This document shows positions 10,895 to 22,640 of a DNA stretch of 64,000 bases, in pieces. This DNA is from Dreissena polymorpha. Its lineage: Eukaryota > Mollusca > Bivalvia > Myida > Dreissenidae. A program made the translations under genes and the position numbers. Below the pieces are notes generated by a model. That model was not told the origin of the DNA and searched no databases. It saw only the letters and a program-made list of their open reading frames with translations. The first letter of the stretch is position 1. The number at the start of each line of letters is the position of its first letter. The stretch covers positions 56,380,140 to 56,444,139 of the forward strand of contig NC_068357.1 of assembly GCF_020536995.1 (NCBI RefSeq), read 5' to 3'.

Positions 10895-11859
10895 CAGGGG
10901 TTTTTTTTAGTAAGAAAATGACGCCGATTTTCGGGAAGATCGGCGTCTTCCCCTACCAGAATTTTTCCCCTAAAAATACCATTTCCCCTCCAAAAATATA
11001 ATTTTTCACCAAAATATAATATTTTACCCTCAAAGAAATGGTTTTTTTCTTTTGGGAAGTCGACACTTATCCAATTTGTACCATGTACAACGATCTCGCT
11101 CTCTCCCGACGAACACTCAAATCTCGGAATCCCAGTGATTCTATATATAGCTCTTAAATTACGTCATGGAAACCGGGCAACTAATCATGTGACTATTTTA
11201 CTGGATTCCGGTCTTGCGCGAGAAGGGTGTTTCGTCAATTAATTACCGGAAACCAGTCGAATTTTCATCCGGGTTATGTGAAAGCCAAGATATAAACGTT
11301 AAAACAGAAAAAAGTCTCACAATTGGCGTTCATACACGAACAAAATAAAACGTTCGGACTCGGAAAATATTAATTGCGTTGACGCATTTTTTAAGAATGA
11401 ATCATCAAAAACCGTTGAAACCCAGCAAGATTCGGAGGTACATGTAATCAACATCGATTAATACTGTCGGATTATTGTGAAAGTGGAAGTATACAATCGG
11501 CAGCTGCCGCACCTTTCCCTTCCAATACTGTAGCAGATCTAGATCGTCAACCCATTCATCATGAAATTGAAATCATAATATTGACATCATTCCCCGGCCC
11601 CAGTTGAAAACATTTCCCATTATTAGATCTACACCTGCAACTTTATTTAGGACTTTGACTTCAATATCATACTTGTTCATGTGTTTAAGAACAAAAAGGT
11701 CAGAGACATGCCTCTTTTTCTAAAAAAAACCCTGAAGTCTGTAGGTGAGTTATAGACATTGAAATGAGCAGTTTTTATTTTTTCCCCAAATATGTCTCTT
11801 TCGCGCTCGATTTTCCCCTTTTACCCAGCGTCTTCCCCTTTTTCTAAAAAAAACCCCTG
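10895..11859 (-). mobile_element. hAT-like non-autonomous element, family A, copy 2 (inverted)
   Basis: The same element as 6115-7606 but in opposite orientation and without the nested insert. The ends are CAGGGGTTTTTTTTAG and CTAAAAAAAACCCCTG, flanked by a 5-bp duplication GGTCA (10890-10894 and 11860-11864). Different target duplications show that the two copies inserted independently; this is not a segmental inversion. Confidence 0.85.
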
Positions 11860-12164
11860 GGTCAGTAGACAAGCTTTGCGTGTTTTCATAACGTCAAACA
11901 CTTAAAATCCAGTTCCGCCCAGATGTCTTCTTTATTTTTAAAAGAAAGAAAATAAGAAATAGAATAAACATCTTTTGGATAATTATGAACTTATTTGCAA
12001 AGGAAATCTGTCCCTAATTCCAAAAAAGGTACTGACCCATACATCGCTGTATTTTAAACGTGAAAGTTGAACATCTACAAGTGGAAGCGCTTGCTTGACC
12101 TGGATATTAACGGATTATTTATTTAGCCCTTTTGAATCGCTTCTACTTTTTTCAAAACGATATC

Positions 12165-13437
12165 TATATCAAAACAAGAGCACCGCCTTGCGGGTGCAGA
12201 CCGCTCATCTATTTTCTTTTTAAAGGTGAACGGACTCTCATTTTCAATCACAAAGGAGGGAGGGGTGGAGTGAAGAGGGGTGTATAGTGTGGGGGTGTGG
12301 GGGGGGGGGCGGTATTTCAAACAAACAAATTTTAGGGGGGGATTCGGGTGGGGAAAGGGTGGGGGGGGTGATTCTTGGGTGCGATGGTTGGACGGTATTT
12401 CAAACATAAAATAATAAAAAAATAGTTGTTTTTTAACCGTTAAAAAAAAAAATTAGGGGGGGGGGTGGGGGGGTATAGTGTGAGGGTGTGGTGGTCATTT
12501 GTGAGATGATCTTGAAAAAAAAAAAAAAAAAAAAAAAAATAGGGGGGGGGATTCGGGGGGGGGGGGGGGGGGGCACGGGGATGGTTTGGGTGGAGTCTAT
12601 TGTGGTATGTCAGGTAAGAGTAGTTTTGTCAAAGTATCAATCAAATCTAATCATAAATAAAGAAGTTATGGCAATTTTAGCAAAATTTAATAATTTGACC
12701 TTGAGAGTGAAGGTCATTCAAAGGTCAAGGTCAAATTCAACTTGCCAGGTACAGAAACATCATGATAGCATGAAAGTATTTGAAGTTTGAAAGCAATAGC
12801 CTAGTTACTGAAGGAATAAAGTGGACCTAAACACAAAACTTAACCAAATTTTCAATTTTCTAAGTATAAAAAGGGCACATAATTCTGTCAAAATGCCAGT
12901 CAGAGTTACATTACTTTGCCTGCACAGTCCCCTTATGATAGTTAGTAAGTGTTGCAAGTATGAAAGCAATAGCTTTGATACTTAAGGAATAAAATGGACC
13001 TAAACACAAAACTTAACCAAAATTTTCAATTTTCTAAGTATAAAAAGGGCACATAATTCTGTCAAAATGCATGCCAGAGTTATCTAACTTTGCCAGCCCA
13101 GTCCCCTCATGATAGAAAGTAAGTGTACCAAGTTTGAATGCAATAGCATTGATACTTTCTGAAAAAAGTGGACCTAAACGCAAAACTTAACCAAAATTTT
13201 CAATTTTCTAAGTATAAAAAGGGCACATAATTCAGTTAAAATGCACGCCAGAGTTATCTAACTTTGCCTGCCCAGTCCCCTCATGATAGTCAGTAAGTGT
13301 ACCAAGTTTGAATGCAATAGCATTGATACTTTCTGAGAAAAGTGGACCTAAACGCAAAACTTAACCGGACGCCGACGCCAAGGTGATGACAATAGCTCAT
13401 AATTTTTTTTCAAAAAATAGATGAGCTAATAATTATG
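12165..13437 (+). mobile_element. G-run repeat element, copy 1
   Basis: It begins caaaacaagagcaccgcc and ends aaaatagatgagctaat. The words gctcatctattttctttt (left) and, inverted, near the right end form a sub-terminal repeat. The interior holds poly-G/poly-A modules (a 19-G run at 12555-12573), then three or four ~185-bp units with tcaattttctaagtataaaa. Copy 2 is 59333-61292; an older fragment is at 49525-49960. No gene is present. Confidence 0.8.
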
Positions 13438-13469
13438 TAATGAATTTATATCTGTGCTAATATAATAAT

Positions 13470-13558
13470 ATTAAAAAAACGGTGCGGCAACGCCGTACCG
13501 CGGTGCGATTTTTTTCACGACATGCACCGCGATATACCGGTGAATCGTGACAGCCCTA
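13470..13558 (-). mobile_element. isolated hAT-like terminus
   Basis: Read on the minus strand it starts TAGGGCTGTCACGATTCACC and continues into cgcggtgca words, a common style of hAT end. I found no partner end in the window. Positions 13559-13890 are otherwise empty. Confidence 0.35.
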
Positions 13559-13892
13559 ATACGCATACTCCATAGATGTCAACTGGTGAACTGCCAACCT
13601 CAAGTGAACTGTCAACCTGTATGGAACAACAATATAAACAAACTTTCACAAAGAAAAACAAAAAGTCGAAAGAAATAACTTAAAATATGTGAACTTAACA
13701 AAATAAAACACAAAATTGTTGACACATTTTGACATGCAAGTATGCACATGCAGCATAAAAAATGACACAAACATATGACAATCAGTATGACAATTGCAGA
13801 CTCAACGTAAAAGTCATCAGACATCAATTTAAATTTACTAATTAAAATTTATAATAAATCATTTATTTGCATGGTAAAAACATTACAAAATA

Positions 13893-14610
13893 AACAAGGG
13901 CTGTTTGTAAAACATGCATGCCCCCCATATGGGCTGTCCATTGTAGTGGCAGCCATTGTGTGAATACGTTTTTTGTCACTGTGACCTTGACCTTTGACCT
14001 AGAGACCTGAAATCAATAGGGGTCATCTGCGAGTCACGATCAATGTACCTATGAAGTGTCATGATCCTAGGCAAAAGCGTTCTTTAGTTATCATCCGAAA
14101 ATCATTTTACTATTTCGGGTCACCGTGACCTTGACCTTTGATCCTGTGACCTCAAAATCAAAAGGGGTCATCTGCGAGTCATGATCAATCTACCTGTGAA
14201 GTTTCATGATCCTAGGCATATGCGTTCTTGAGTTATCATCCGAAAACCATTTTACTATTTCGGGTCACCGTGACCTTGACCTTTGACCTAGTGACCTCAA
14301 AATCAAAAGGGGTCATCTGCGAGTCATGATCAATCTACCCATGAAGTTTCATGATCCTAGGCGTATGCGTTCTTGAGTTATCATTCAAAAACCATTTTAC
14401 TATTTCGGGTCACCGTGACCTTGACCTTTGACCTAGTGACCACAAAATCAATAGGGGTCATCTGGGAGTCATGATCAATGTACCTATGATGTTTCATGAT
14501 GCTAGGCCCAAGCGTTCTTGAGTTATCGTCTGACAACCCCCTGGTGGACGGACCGACCGACATGAGCAAAGCAATATACTCCCTCTTCTTCAAAGGGGGG
14601 CATAAAAATG
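13893..14610 (-). repeat. pearl-like element with ~4-5 tandem units (~130 bp)
   Basis: Units contain gtgaccttgacctttgacct, ggggtcatctgcgagtc, atgatcctaggc and cgttcttgagttatc. The array starts with aaacaagggctgtttgtaaa and ends with gacggaccgaccgaca and cataaaaatg. The same element lies in opposite orientation at 34863-35740. Open frames across it are repeat artefacts. Confidence 0.85.
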
Positions 14611-14834
14611 TGTATTATTCTACTATAATAACCTCATGAATACGTTACATAATACCATTTTGAAGTGAATACACAAGTGAATATATCATTGTTGTTGACA
14701 TATCCGAATTCAAAAACACCTTTCCGGAGAAATTTGGATGTCTTCCGGTTTAGTTTTGTTAACGACCATAACCTTAAAAATACCCGCCCAATGACATGCG
14801 CAGCGGAAATGAACTTTTTCTTTAGTTGTTTTGC

Positions 14835-15891
14835 ATACATGCCAGAATTGTTTAGTTCAAAAGCCGGACATTCCATAAAAAATGGTCGGGACATTTGGCC
14901 AAAAAGCAGGACACCTAAAACGATCTATCATTCCACCTTTTGTAGTCAGTATAGTACTATTAAAAACTCTTGATACTTCTATTCAAGACATAAAACATCT
15001 GATATGAAGCATGAAATCTTAAACATAACAATAACAGTTTTATTAAATAAGACAATAGCAAACAACGAAGATAATATTCATCTTTAGAGTACAAAATCTG
15101 GAACATTACGACAACAATACTCATTACATTACTTTCAATGGCAAACATTAACGCAGGGGAGGCTATCCAGTACACTGAAAGTACGGGCTACAGTAAACTA
15201 TCTACCGAACAGTTACAATTGTCGCGGCTTAATTGGAGTAGGGTAAAACTGTCATGCATAGCACCTCGTTGTTTTTAGCTTAATTGGAGTAGGGTCAAAC
15301 TGTCATGCATAGCACTTCGTTGTTTTTATTACAATAACACCCAATTACACTACACAGGATGGGTATCACTTATTGGGCTGTTTGTTGCTATTTTGGTATA
15401 TTGCACATTCGGATTATCCCGCTATTTTGGAACTAAACATTGAATGTAAAAAACTCATTAATGATGTAGAGTTAATTTTACATAACAATTGTTTTGTAAA
15501 CCGTTTCAAACAAAGACAAAATCAAACACATTTTCAACATTTATTTCATTATAATACAACTATCGATAGCAATAAGCGACCACTATCTTGAAGACCACCA
15601 TGGTGTGAATGCCTGATAAATCAATAATTAGCCGATAAATCGCTGATAAGGTGTCATAAACAGCACTGGTACACACGAGGAGTAGAATCGGATTGTTAAT
15701 TGGGGGCAATAAAGGGATTAGCGGTGGTAGGTGTTAGCGAAACAGAGCTATAATAGCGAATTTTATTGGGAACCTATAGACCTTACATCGTCTTTTACGA
15801 ATGTCGGGACAAATCGTCTCATATCGGGACGCCAGGACAAAGGGCCCAAAAGCGGGACTGTCCCGCCGAGATCGGGACGTCTGGCATGTAT
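14835..15891. mobile_element. possible TIR element (ATACATGCCAGA ends)
   Basis: ATACATGCCAGA at 14835-14846 and its reverse complement at 15880-15891 bracket 1.06 kb, and both ends carry nearby gggac...ggccaaaaagc / ggcccaaaagc words. No clear target duplication was found, so the pair may be coincidental or two different ends. Confidence 0.3.
15227..15328 (+). repeat. 51-bp direct duplication
   Basis: Two adjacent 51-bp units start gcttaattggagtagggt and end cgttgttttta, differing at only a few positions, so the duplication is recent. Confidence 0.9.
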
Positions 15892-16086
15892 GTGTTTCGT
15901 ATAGAAAAATGGCAACTTTCTTCATTTCCCGAAAAAATATCAATGCCACAACGAAGTCGAAGGGCAAAAATACCTGTTTTCCACCAACCAAAACCTATTT
16001 TTACGATTTAAATCGAGTTAATAGTATTATTTTGCAACTTTTTTTATCATCGCTAGGTGCGCACAGAAGCAGACTATCGAATGACG

Positions 16087-16456
16087 CAGGGTTTTTTAAT
16101 CTGATTTTGGGGAAAGGGCCTGGCCTTTTTTGAGGGGGGAAAAAATCGCGCGAAACGCCAGATTTTGGGGAAAAAAAATCACACGAAACGCCGGATTTTG
16201 GGGGAAATAAGGAAAGTCTTATATAATCAATTAAGCATATTTTACTGTTTTTAAAACAAATTCTTTTTTCTACACTGGATCAGGTTAACTTATATATTTA
16301 AAGGTTTAAAAAAAAAAAAAAAAAAAATAATAATAATTTAATTTTTTTTTTAGAGGGGAAAATGAAATCTAGGGGAAAATTTACCAGCTGAGGGGAACAT
16401 AAAATCGGAGGGGAAAGGGCCGATGATTGGCGGGTCACAAAGGAAAAAAAAACCTG
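16087..16456 (+). mobile_element. short hAT-like element (370 bp) with 5-bp TSD
   Basis: The ends are CAGGGTTTTTTAAT and GGAAAAAAAAACCTG, flanked by TGACG (16082-16086 and 16457-16461). Internal gattttggggaaa and aggggaaa words resemble family A at 6.1 and 10.9 kb, so it is probably a shortened relative. Confidence 0.65.
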
Positions 16457-16614
16457 TGACGTCACAGGCTCTCCCAGGAATTTTAAATCTCGTGTGAAAA
16501 GCTTTGTTTAGTGACATCATGCCAGGCATCAAAATGGCTTCCTCAAACCCGGAAGCAAAATAAATCTTGCTTTTTCGTGAAAGATTTACGTCATATTTGA
16601 TCACAGTAATGAAC

Positions 16615-17861
16615 CAGTGCTCCAGCTAGCAATAAATAGAGGGGCGCTGCGCCCCTCTAAAATTTGCCCCCTTAAAAAGCGCCCCTCTATTTTTCTGTCA
16701 ATTGCCCTTTTGGTCTCTACAGTAAATTCCTGTTTTCAGGCCGTATAAACGCCAGAAACATCAACATGAATACACAGATAACACCCTTAAGTTACCGGTA
16801 CATGACTGCCTGGGGCGTGTTAAGTCAACATATTGTGAACAAACAAGCCCCAAGGTCATGATTTGTTATCCGAACACTAATTAGCCTTTTGTTGCAGACG
16901 ATAGTAACATGCTGTGAGAGTTATCTCTTAGGTCACGGTTGGTTAGGCAAAATCACACTCGAATAAAATCAAACTCAGCACTATTGAATTTTTTTTAACT
17001 TCTGAAGTCTTTGGCTATGATTTTTTGTTTGCAAAAATAGTGATTATTAATTCAAAATACCAATTAAAATTTGAAAATTAATATTCTTTTTTAATGCGAA
17101 TATGCGATTAATTTTTAGTCCGAAATTACGACATGGAAAAACATATTTGTGTTTGGATTTTATTTCTGAACTTTAAAACACTGTCTGTCCTCAATCATGA
17201 TGAATTTTAACATGAATAGGGGCAGACAGTTGTTATTTCAACAAATAAAGAGCTTGTTTGGAAGGAGGATTTATCCCTCTGCAAGTAAAATGTAATTTTG
17301 ATATTGTCATATATTTCGTGACCTAACAAAACTGTCAACATTGTTGACATTAGTTGAAATAATTGTTGTAAAATAAATATATCCTATTAGTAACAATAAC
17401 AATGTTGTATTTTATTCTCCAGACTGGATGCTACTTCATGGTTACATTGATCATTGTTTAGACTTTAAATTTGTCAATATAGATTTTTGTTTGAATTAAT
17501 ATTATCCCCCCCCCCCGACACACTCGCACATCGGAAAGAAATATGATATCTACATATCTCTAATGTGTGTAGTCGGATGCTAGCCCAAGTCGGTTATGAA
17601 ATTGGCTACTAAGTTGTTTTCCTTCGCGCCTATGTAGATAGTAATATATTTATTATAATTTCATTACACAAAATGAGGAACAGCATACAATTGGTGAAAT
17701 CATCCAATGCACTAATGTTTACAATTCATAAGTTTATAGTATAACCAAAGTATATACTTAAGTATATTTATAACCAAATGCCTTATTTTCCAAAATTACG
17801 CGTGAAATGTGCCCTTTTGGGGGAAGCTCCCCTCTATTTTGAAAAGCTGGCTGGAGCACTG
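16615..17861. mobile_element. hAT-like non-autonomous element, family B (1,247 bp)
   Basis: Terminal inverted repeats CAGTGCTCCAGCTAGC and GCTGGCTGGAGCACTG are flanked by the 5-bp duplication TGAAC (16610-16614 and 17862-17866). Sub-terminal gcccctctatttt words occur at both ends. No transposase is recognisable. Confidence 0.85.
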
Positions 17862-18001
17862 TGAACTAAAACTAACAAAACCTAGAAATCAAATTTCGTT
17901 TAAAATACTAAAAAGAAATAAAACTTAAAAACTTACCATTGACTGTCTGAGGTTATCCTTTAAAAAATACCGGTTTAACATTACAGTAGAAGTGAAACAA
18001 A

Positions 18002-18196
18002 ATGGCGTCCAAATCGTTTCCGACGCTACATAGGCTATCTTCCCAAAAAGTGGAGAAAAAACCCTGGCATAAAGTAACAACTTGTCAACAGGTTTATAAA
18101 CAATATTGTACATTTAAGTACAAACATAGATTGCAAACCTGTCTGATGAGCTCTTGCTTTCTACCGTATGCTGCACAGCCTGCGTCCCTCGGATGA
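18002..18196 (+). CDS. unrecognised 64-codon open frame, possible first exon
   Basis: The frame begins at an ATG in good initiation context (acaaaatggcgtcc) after an AT-rich leader. Its first 30 residues are basic and serine-rich (MASKSFPTLHRLSSQKVEKK), which would suit an organelle-type leader. A possible splice donor (cag|gtttat) follows residue 30; beyond it the frame looks random, with many Cys and Gln. I do not recognise any family. It could be the first exon of a host gene or pure chance. Positions 18200-19180 hold nothing else that I can support. Confidence 0.2.
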   Translation: MASKSFPTLHRLSSQKVEKKPWHKVTTCQQVYKQYCTFKYKHRLQTCLMSSCFLPYAAQPASLG

Positions 18197-19186
18197 TGCA
18201 AAGTTATTGCAGCAATTAAGCCAACAAAAACAGCACTGTTAACAGTTCGCAAATGTTTGTGTATTAGCTGATCACATCAGCGTTATGTCATTGGAATCAA
18301 AAACACATCCTAAAGTTAACAAATCACAAACATATCTTCGTTTTCAAGACAAGTTCAACATGTTCAACTGTTCTCGTCGCCTGTCAAGTGTTTCCTTTGA
18401 TTTAAACTAATTATTTGTAGTTTGAACCTTTGAGATTGCTAATAACCAAGTGCTATTTCCTTTAACTATATTGAACAGGATGTCATCGAAATAACGTTAG
18501 GATAGTCTTCACATGTTAAAACAGGATGCTGTTGTTGTTGTCTGGGGGCTGCATCCGTTCGCTTCGGACAATCCTCTCAGTAGAACTTCTTGAGGGTAGC
18601 TCGAATCAGTATTACTCACAATGCACATATGTACAGTTCCCGAACACAACTTATATACAGTTTTTATGCACGTAAATTAGTTCACCCTTTTATCATAAAT
18701 AAGTGTCAATTATATGAAAACTTTCAAAGCAAACAGAAATAGATTTCGCGCTTAAATTCGTCACGTGGGGCGCCAACGATATTATTATATTGTAATAATC
18801 GCTCGATAAAGGTTCGAACTTACCAAATCTATTTCACAAGGAAGTCAATGTCATGTCGTTTATTGGGCGGGTTATCTTAATGTTAGGTCGTTCTCACGAC
18901 CAAGACGTCCGTCTGAAAGTAATTCCGTTGCTTACCACTTAATAGCAGTAAAACCGGTCACAAGTTAAACCGGTCACAAACATATCACAACAGCAAAACG
19001 GCGTTTCCGACTGGTAGCCGCCTACAGATAAAATAGTACGCCTTGCTAACTCCACGCAGAGTTGTCGTTCTTACATAATAACCATGCTATCACAAGAAAA
19101 CCCTTCCAGATGTTGAAGATATTAATTTTTAAAGTGTTGCATTATGAAAAGTAGTTTCATGAATTTTATATTTTGAAAACAGTTTA

Positions 19187-20759
19187 GGCCACGACTTTTT
19201 TTTTTATTGGTTTACAAAAATTATTTTGAAAATGGTCCATCGGGCGGTCGAAAAAAAAAAAAAAAAAACATCATTGGAAAATTAAGTTAATACTAATAAC
19301 ATCAGAACAAAGACATCATATCTTTTATAACCTTAACACAGAGACGAAAAATCAAAATATGCCATGAAAGACATCTATATCTTCAAATGAAATGAGTCAC
19401 CTAAAAGCACCTTTTGTAACATCAGGATATTTTAAACACTCCATTAAATGACATGCGTTCTTCTCCCATTAAAACGAAAAACTGCGCTTCATTTCCGTAA
19501 TTCGATGCGCACCATTACGCAATGCGATGCCCGTTGCATAAATCTCATATAAGATAAACTACTCATACACAAAGTATGTGTTTGCTCTTATTCGACTTAT
19601 GACATCGTCCATGCAAAAAATCGAGGTAGATCGATCCCCGCGTCGTCGCGGTAATGTTTGTTAAAGTTGTTGTTGTCATGAAAACTCGTTGATTTACAAC
19701 GCAAAACGTCTTATTTGAACTGACGCGAATTAATACAATCATATTTGTCAACTTGGCTTTTGCTTTATTTTGATAATTTAATCCGAAGTTTAATGTTACC
19801 AAGTTTTTTTACTGGAATTGTAAACAAGGAGCCAGTTAAAGTCTTCCGAAAATGTGCAGTCTGTGTGATTTGACAGTTTGACGTCATCAAAGGAAAGCCG
19901 CTTGCTGTCTCAAGCAATAAAGCGACAAATTTCGCGCCGACAAAATTGGCTTCCTTTGTCTAGCAATCAACATGCCGAACCAATCGTGCGTTTGTTTCTC
20001 AATTGCAATCCTCCAATTTAATAATAGCACGTGCATAGCTCCGCCTTCGAATCTTTTGCAGAGAACGGAGGCGGAGTTTAACGGTTAATTGAGCTAGTAT
20101 TTTACGCAAGTTGAGTTCCGATTTGCCGAAATTACTCGGCCCTAAGCATTAAAACGACAAATACATTTATCAATGATTTTCTGAGATATACCGATTTGTT
20201 CCGATTTCCAAACTTTCTGTACAGTTCCTATAAACTATGGTGGACGTGTTTACAAAATTCCTAAACACATATATCCTAAATAATGGCAGTGTTTTATTGG
20301 ATTATTTATACTAATTATCAAATTGCACGGTAATACTTTTTTTATCTACTATAATATCGGGTTTGTTTAATATAATAAACATGTTAAACAATATAGTTGC
20401 GTCACAGACTCGGAAATAAATGTTGATGCGGTTGACATTTTACTGACGCTGATTTTCCTATTGTCTGTAAACAAATAAATTTTGAGAAGAGCCCATAAAA
20501 GGACTGGTACATACTGTGTCACATTGAAAAATATCCCGATCTCTGCAATATATGTGAACCAATCGTTGATTGTACTTACTTGATTTTATTCGCAACCGTA
20601 CTCAAACCGGATCGTTTTTTTTCTCGGTTCGCTCGTTTTTCAGTGCGGTCGGGAATAAAATATATAAAAAAAGACGATTTTCCGATTTTATTTTTTTTCC
20701 CATTTTCCAAAAATTAGGGTCGGCGGTTTTGTAAAATAAGAAATATAAAAGTCGTGGCC
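19187..20759. mobile_element. Harbinger-like non-autonomous element, copy 1 (1,573 bp)
   Basis: The ends are GGCCACGACTTTTTTTT and, inverted, GGCCACGACTTTTATAT, with a 3-bp TTA duplication (19184-19186 and 20760-20762). Copy 2 at 57047-58629 has the same ends and a TCA duplication. A 3-bp T-N-A target and GGCC start suggest PIF/Harbinger; no DDE or Myb-like gene was seen, so the family is an inference. The two copies look highly similar over their whole length. Confidence 0.8.
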
Positions 20760-20843
20760 TTATAAGTTTATGTTGAATACTCGGTGGAACACAATAACGT
20801 GCCTTAGTCTAAAACAGCTTTCATTTCAATTTATTTTTGCTGA

Positions 20844-20985
20844 TGTCACATTCTCAACTTGGTCACGTTAGGGGAGAAGTTGTGTGGCGGCTCGGTCAAA
20901 AAAGTCAGGAGACCACTGGCCCTGTAAGCGGGGTGTCCCGGGTTCGAGTCCCGGACTGGTCGCACAATATTCTCTCTCTGTGACA
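20844..20985 (+). repeat. tRNA-like SINE head, copy 1
   Basis: The stretch 20885-20964 aligns with the tRNA-like unit at 21155-21230 and keeps a good B box (ggttcgagtcc, 20941-20951) and T arm, but its A box is eroded. TGTCACA (20844) and tgtgaca (about 20979) bracket it as an inverted pair. Loop CCTGTAA would read as a TGT (Thr) anticodon without the usual T33. More likely SINE-derived than a working tRNA gene. Confidence 0.5.
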
Positions 20986-21114
20986 TTTTGCGCCCAACGT
21001 TGGGCCGTGACGTTACCTGTGTATACTCCTACGGAGGCCCTGCCCTTTGGTTGATTATATATAACAATGAATCCCTGTATTCGAGGACGAACACATATTC
21101 AAGTGGGGAGTGTA

Positions 21115-21250
21115 TGTCACAGTCTGAACTTGGTCACGTTAGAAGTTTTGTGGCGGCCCGGTTAGCTCAGTCGGGAGAGCACTCGCCCTGTTAGCAAGGT
21201 GTCCTGGGTTCGATTTCTGGACTTGCCGCACTGTATTCTAACCATGTGAC
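21115..21250 (+). repeat. tRNA-like SINE head, copy 2
   Basis: A box TTAGCTCAGTCGGG (21162-21175) and B box ggttcgatttc (21207-21217) are at normal spacing, with acceptor and D arm partly pairing; T-arm pairing is imperfect. It has the same upstream words (aacttggtcacgttag) and the same TGTCACA/TGTGACA bracket as copy 1, 270 bp away. Probably the second of two tandem SINE-like units. Confidence 0.5.
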
Positions 21251-21559
21251 ACTGAGAAAATTATAACACAACGTTTTCCAATGTTCGTTAAATATTCTGA
21301 ACAACAAGATAACTGCGGCGGCCTAAAGGCCCTGCGACAACAAGTAATTGTAACCTATATGTTGTCTAACGTGTACTGTTACTCCACTGAAATGAATATA
21401 TTAATATACACTGAAACACTGTTATTGGTTACGTGTGCAATTTCCGACGGGAACGTGTGCAAAGTCATGTAGCCAAATGTACCGACGTAATATGACGTAT
21501 GCAAGTGACGTTTATGGACATTGGCCTGTAATTTACATGAAAGTATACAACAATTAAAC

Positions 21560-22640
21560 GGCTGCACGAATTATTGTGCAGATTCGATGAACACTTTACA
21601 GGAATTATCATGGGGTGATCCCCTTTTGTTCCGATCAGCTGCATATGTTGGTCAGCAGGGCTAAACATATACTTAAAAAGTGGAACCTTCAAAATTCTCT
21701 CTTGATATCGTAATACTCAGAGGCTAAATATTTTGCAAGTAACGTGGTATAGTGGTCCTCAACAGGGGTTGTTTAAATGATGCGCTTGATTCAAAATTGG
21801 CCCCACTCTGTGGCACCTGTTTTACGTATTTGTTTGTAGAAAGATCTTCTCTAGGTTTGGTATTTGAAATAAAAAAATGATGGTTTTGACATGTAACATT
21901 GATGATGGTTCTATGCCATTTTTTGTTCGATTCATGACCCTGAGATCAGAGATGAGAATGGAACTCGCTCTTCAGGTCACTTTGTTTCTTTATATGTAGA
22001 AACACTTGTAAAAAGTAAAACTTGAAGAATTTTCTGAAACCGCAAGACCCAACAGTTTTTAATTCTTCTTCTTAAATAGTTGGGTGATCCTCAACAGTTA
22101 TAGTTCCAATTATGCCCTCTTTGGCCAAAACTTGCTCCGCCCTGTGGGTCACTATATATGTAATCAACGAAAACTTTATTAATCATATCCGAGACCGCAA
22201 ATCACAGAACATTTGTATGCGGTCAATGCCCTTAGGGTTACTTGTTTTTATATATTTAAAGTGTATACTTTTTTAAATCTCTATTAGTTAAAGGCAAAGA
22301 GGTTTGGAATTCGGCATGCATTATGGTACTAAATTAAGTTTTTGCAATCAATACCATGGGGTCGAATTTAGCCCTATCGTGGTGGTAATTCGTTTTCCTT
22401 CGTATGAATACAGTCAATACTCTAAAGTTTCTAAACAATTTCTCTGCAACAGCAAATCCAAAGGTTTGGTATTTCGCATGCAACATCACACGGGGGTCCT
22501 TTTTCATTATAACAAATCTTACCATGTAGTCATACCATGAAAGCTGCATCGAACAGTTCAGATTCCTAGGGTCTCAGATAAGCGACCTAGGTCCTTTGTA
22601 CCTCTTGTGATTAAACTGCGTGGATTGCACAGGATTCGGT
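21560..22640 (+). repeat. degenerate tandem repeat of the 'ggtgatcctcaacag' type
   Basis: Worn units near 21605, 21740 and 22080 share gtgatcc/tggtcctcaacag, ggcc..ctctgtgg and a following tatatgtag word. They resemble the better-kept array at 33370-34330. Positions 22641-24342 contain no gene or repeat I recognise, apart from a 13-G run near 23370. Confidence 0.45.

Noticed and set aside
19563-19802. Minus-strand frame MVTLNFGLNYQNKAKAKLTN, also present at 57425-57673
   Set aside because: It is shared because the two transposon copies are similar as DNA; the C-terminal part shifts frame between copies and no family is recognised.
20885-21230. Two functional tRNA genes
   Set aside because: Copy 1 has lost its A box, the loop lacks T33, stems pair poorly and both copies share repeat flanks; SINE-type heads explain them better.
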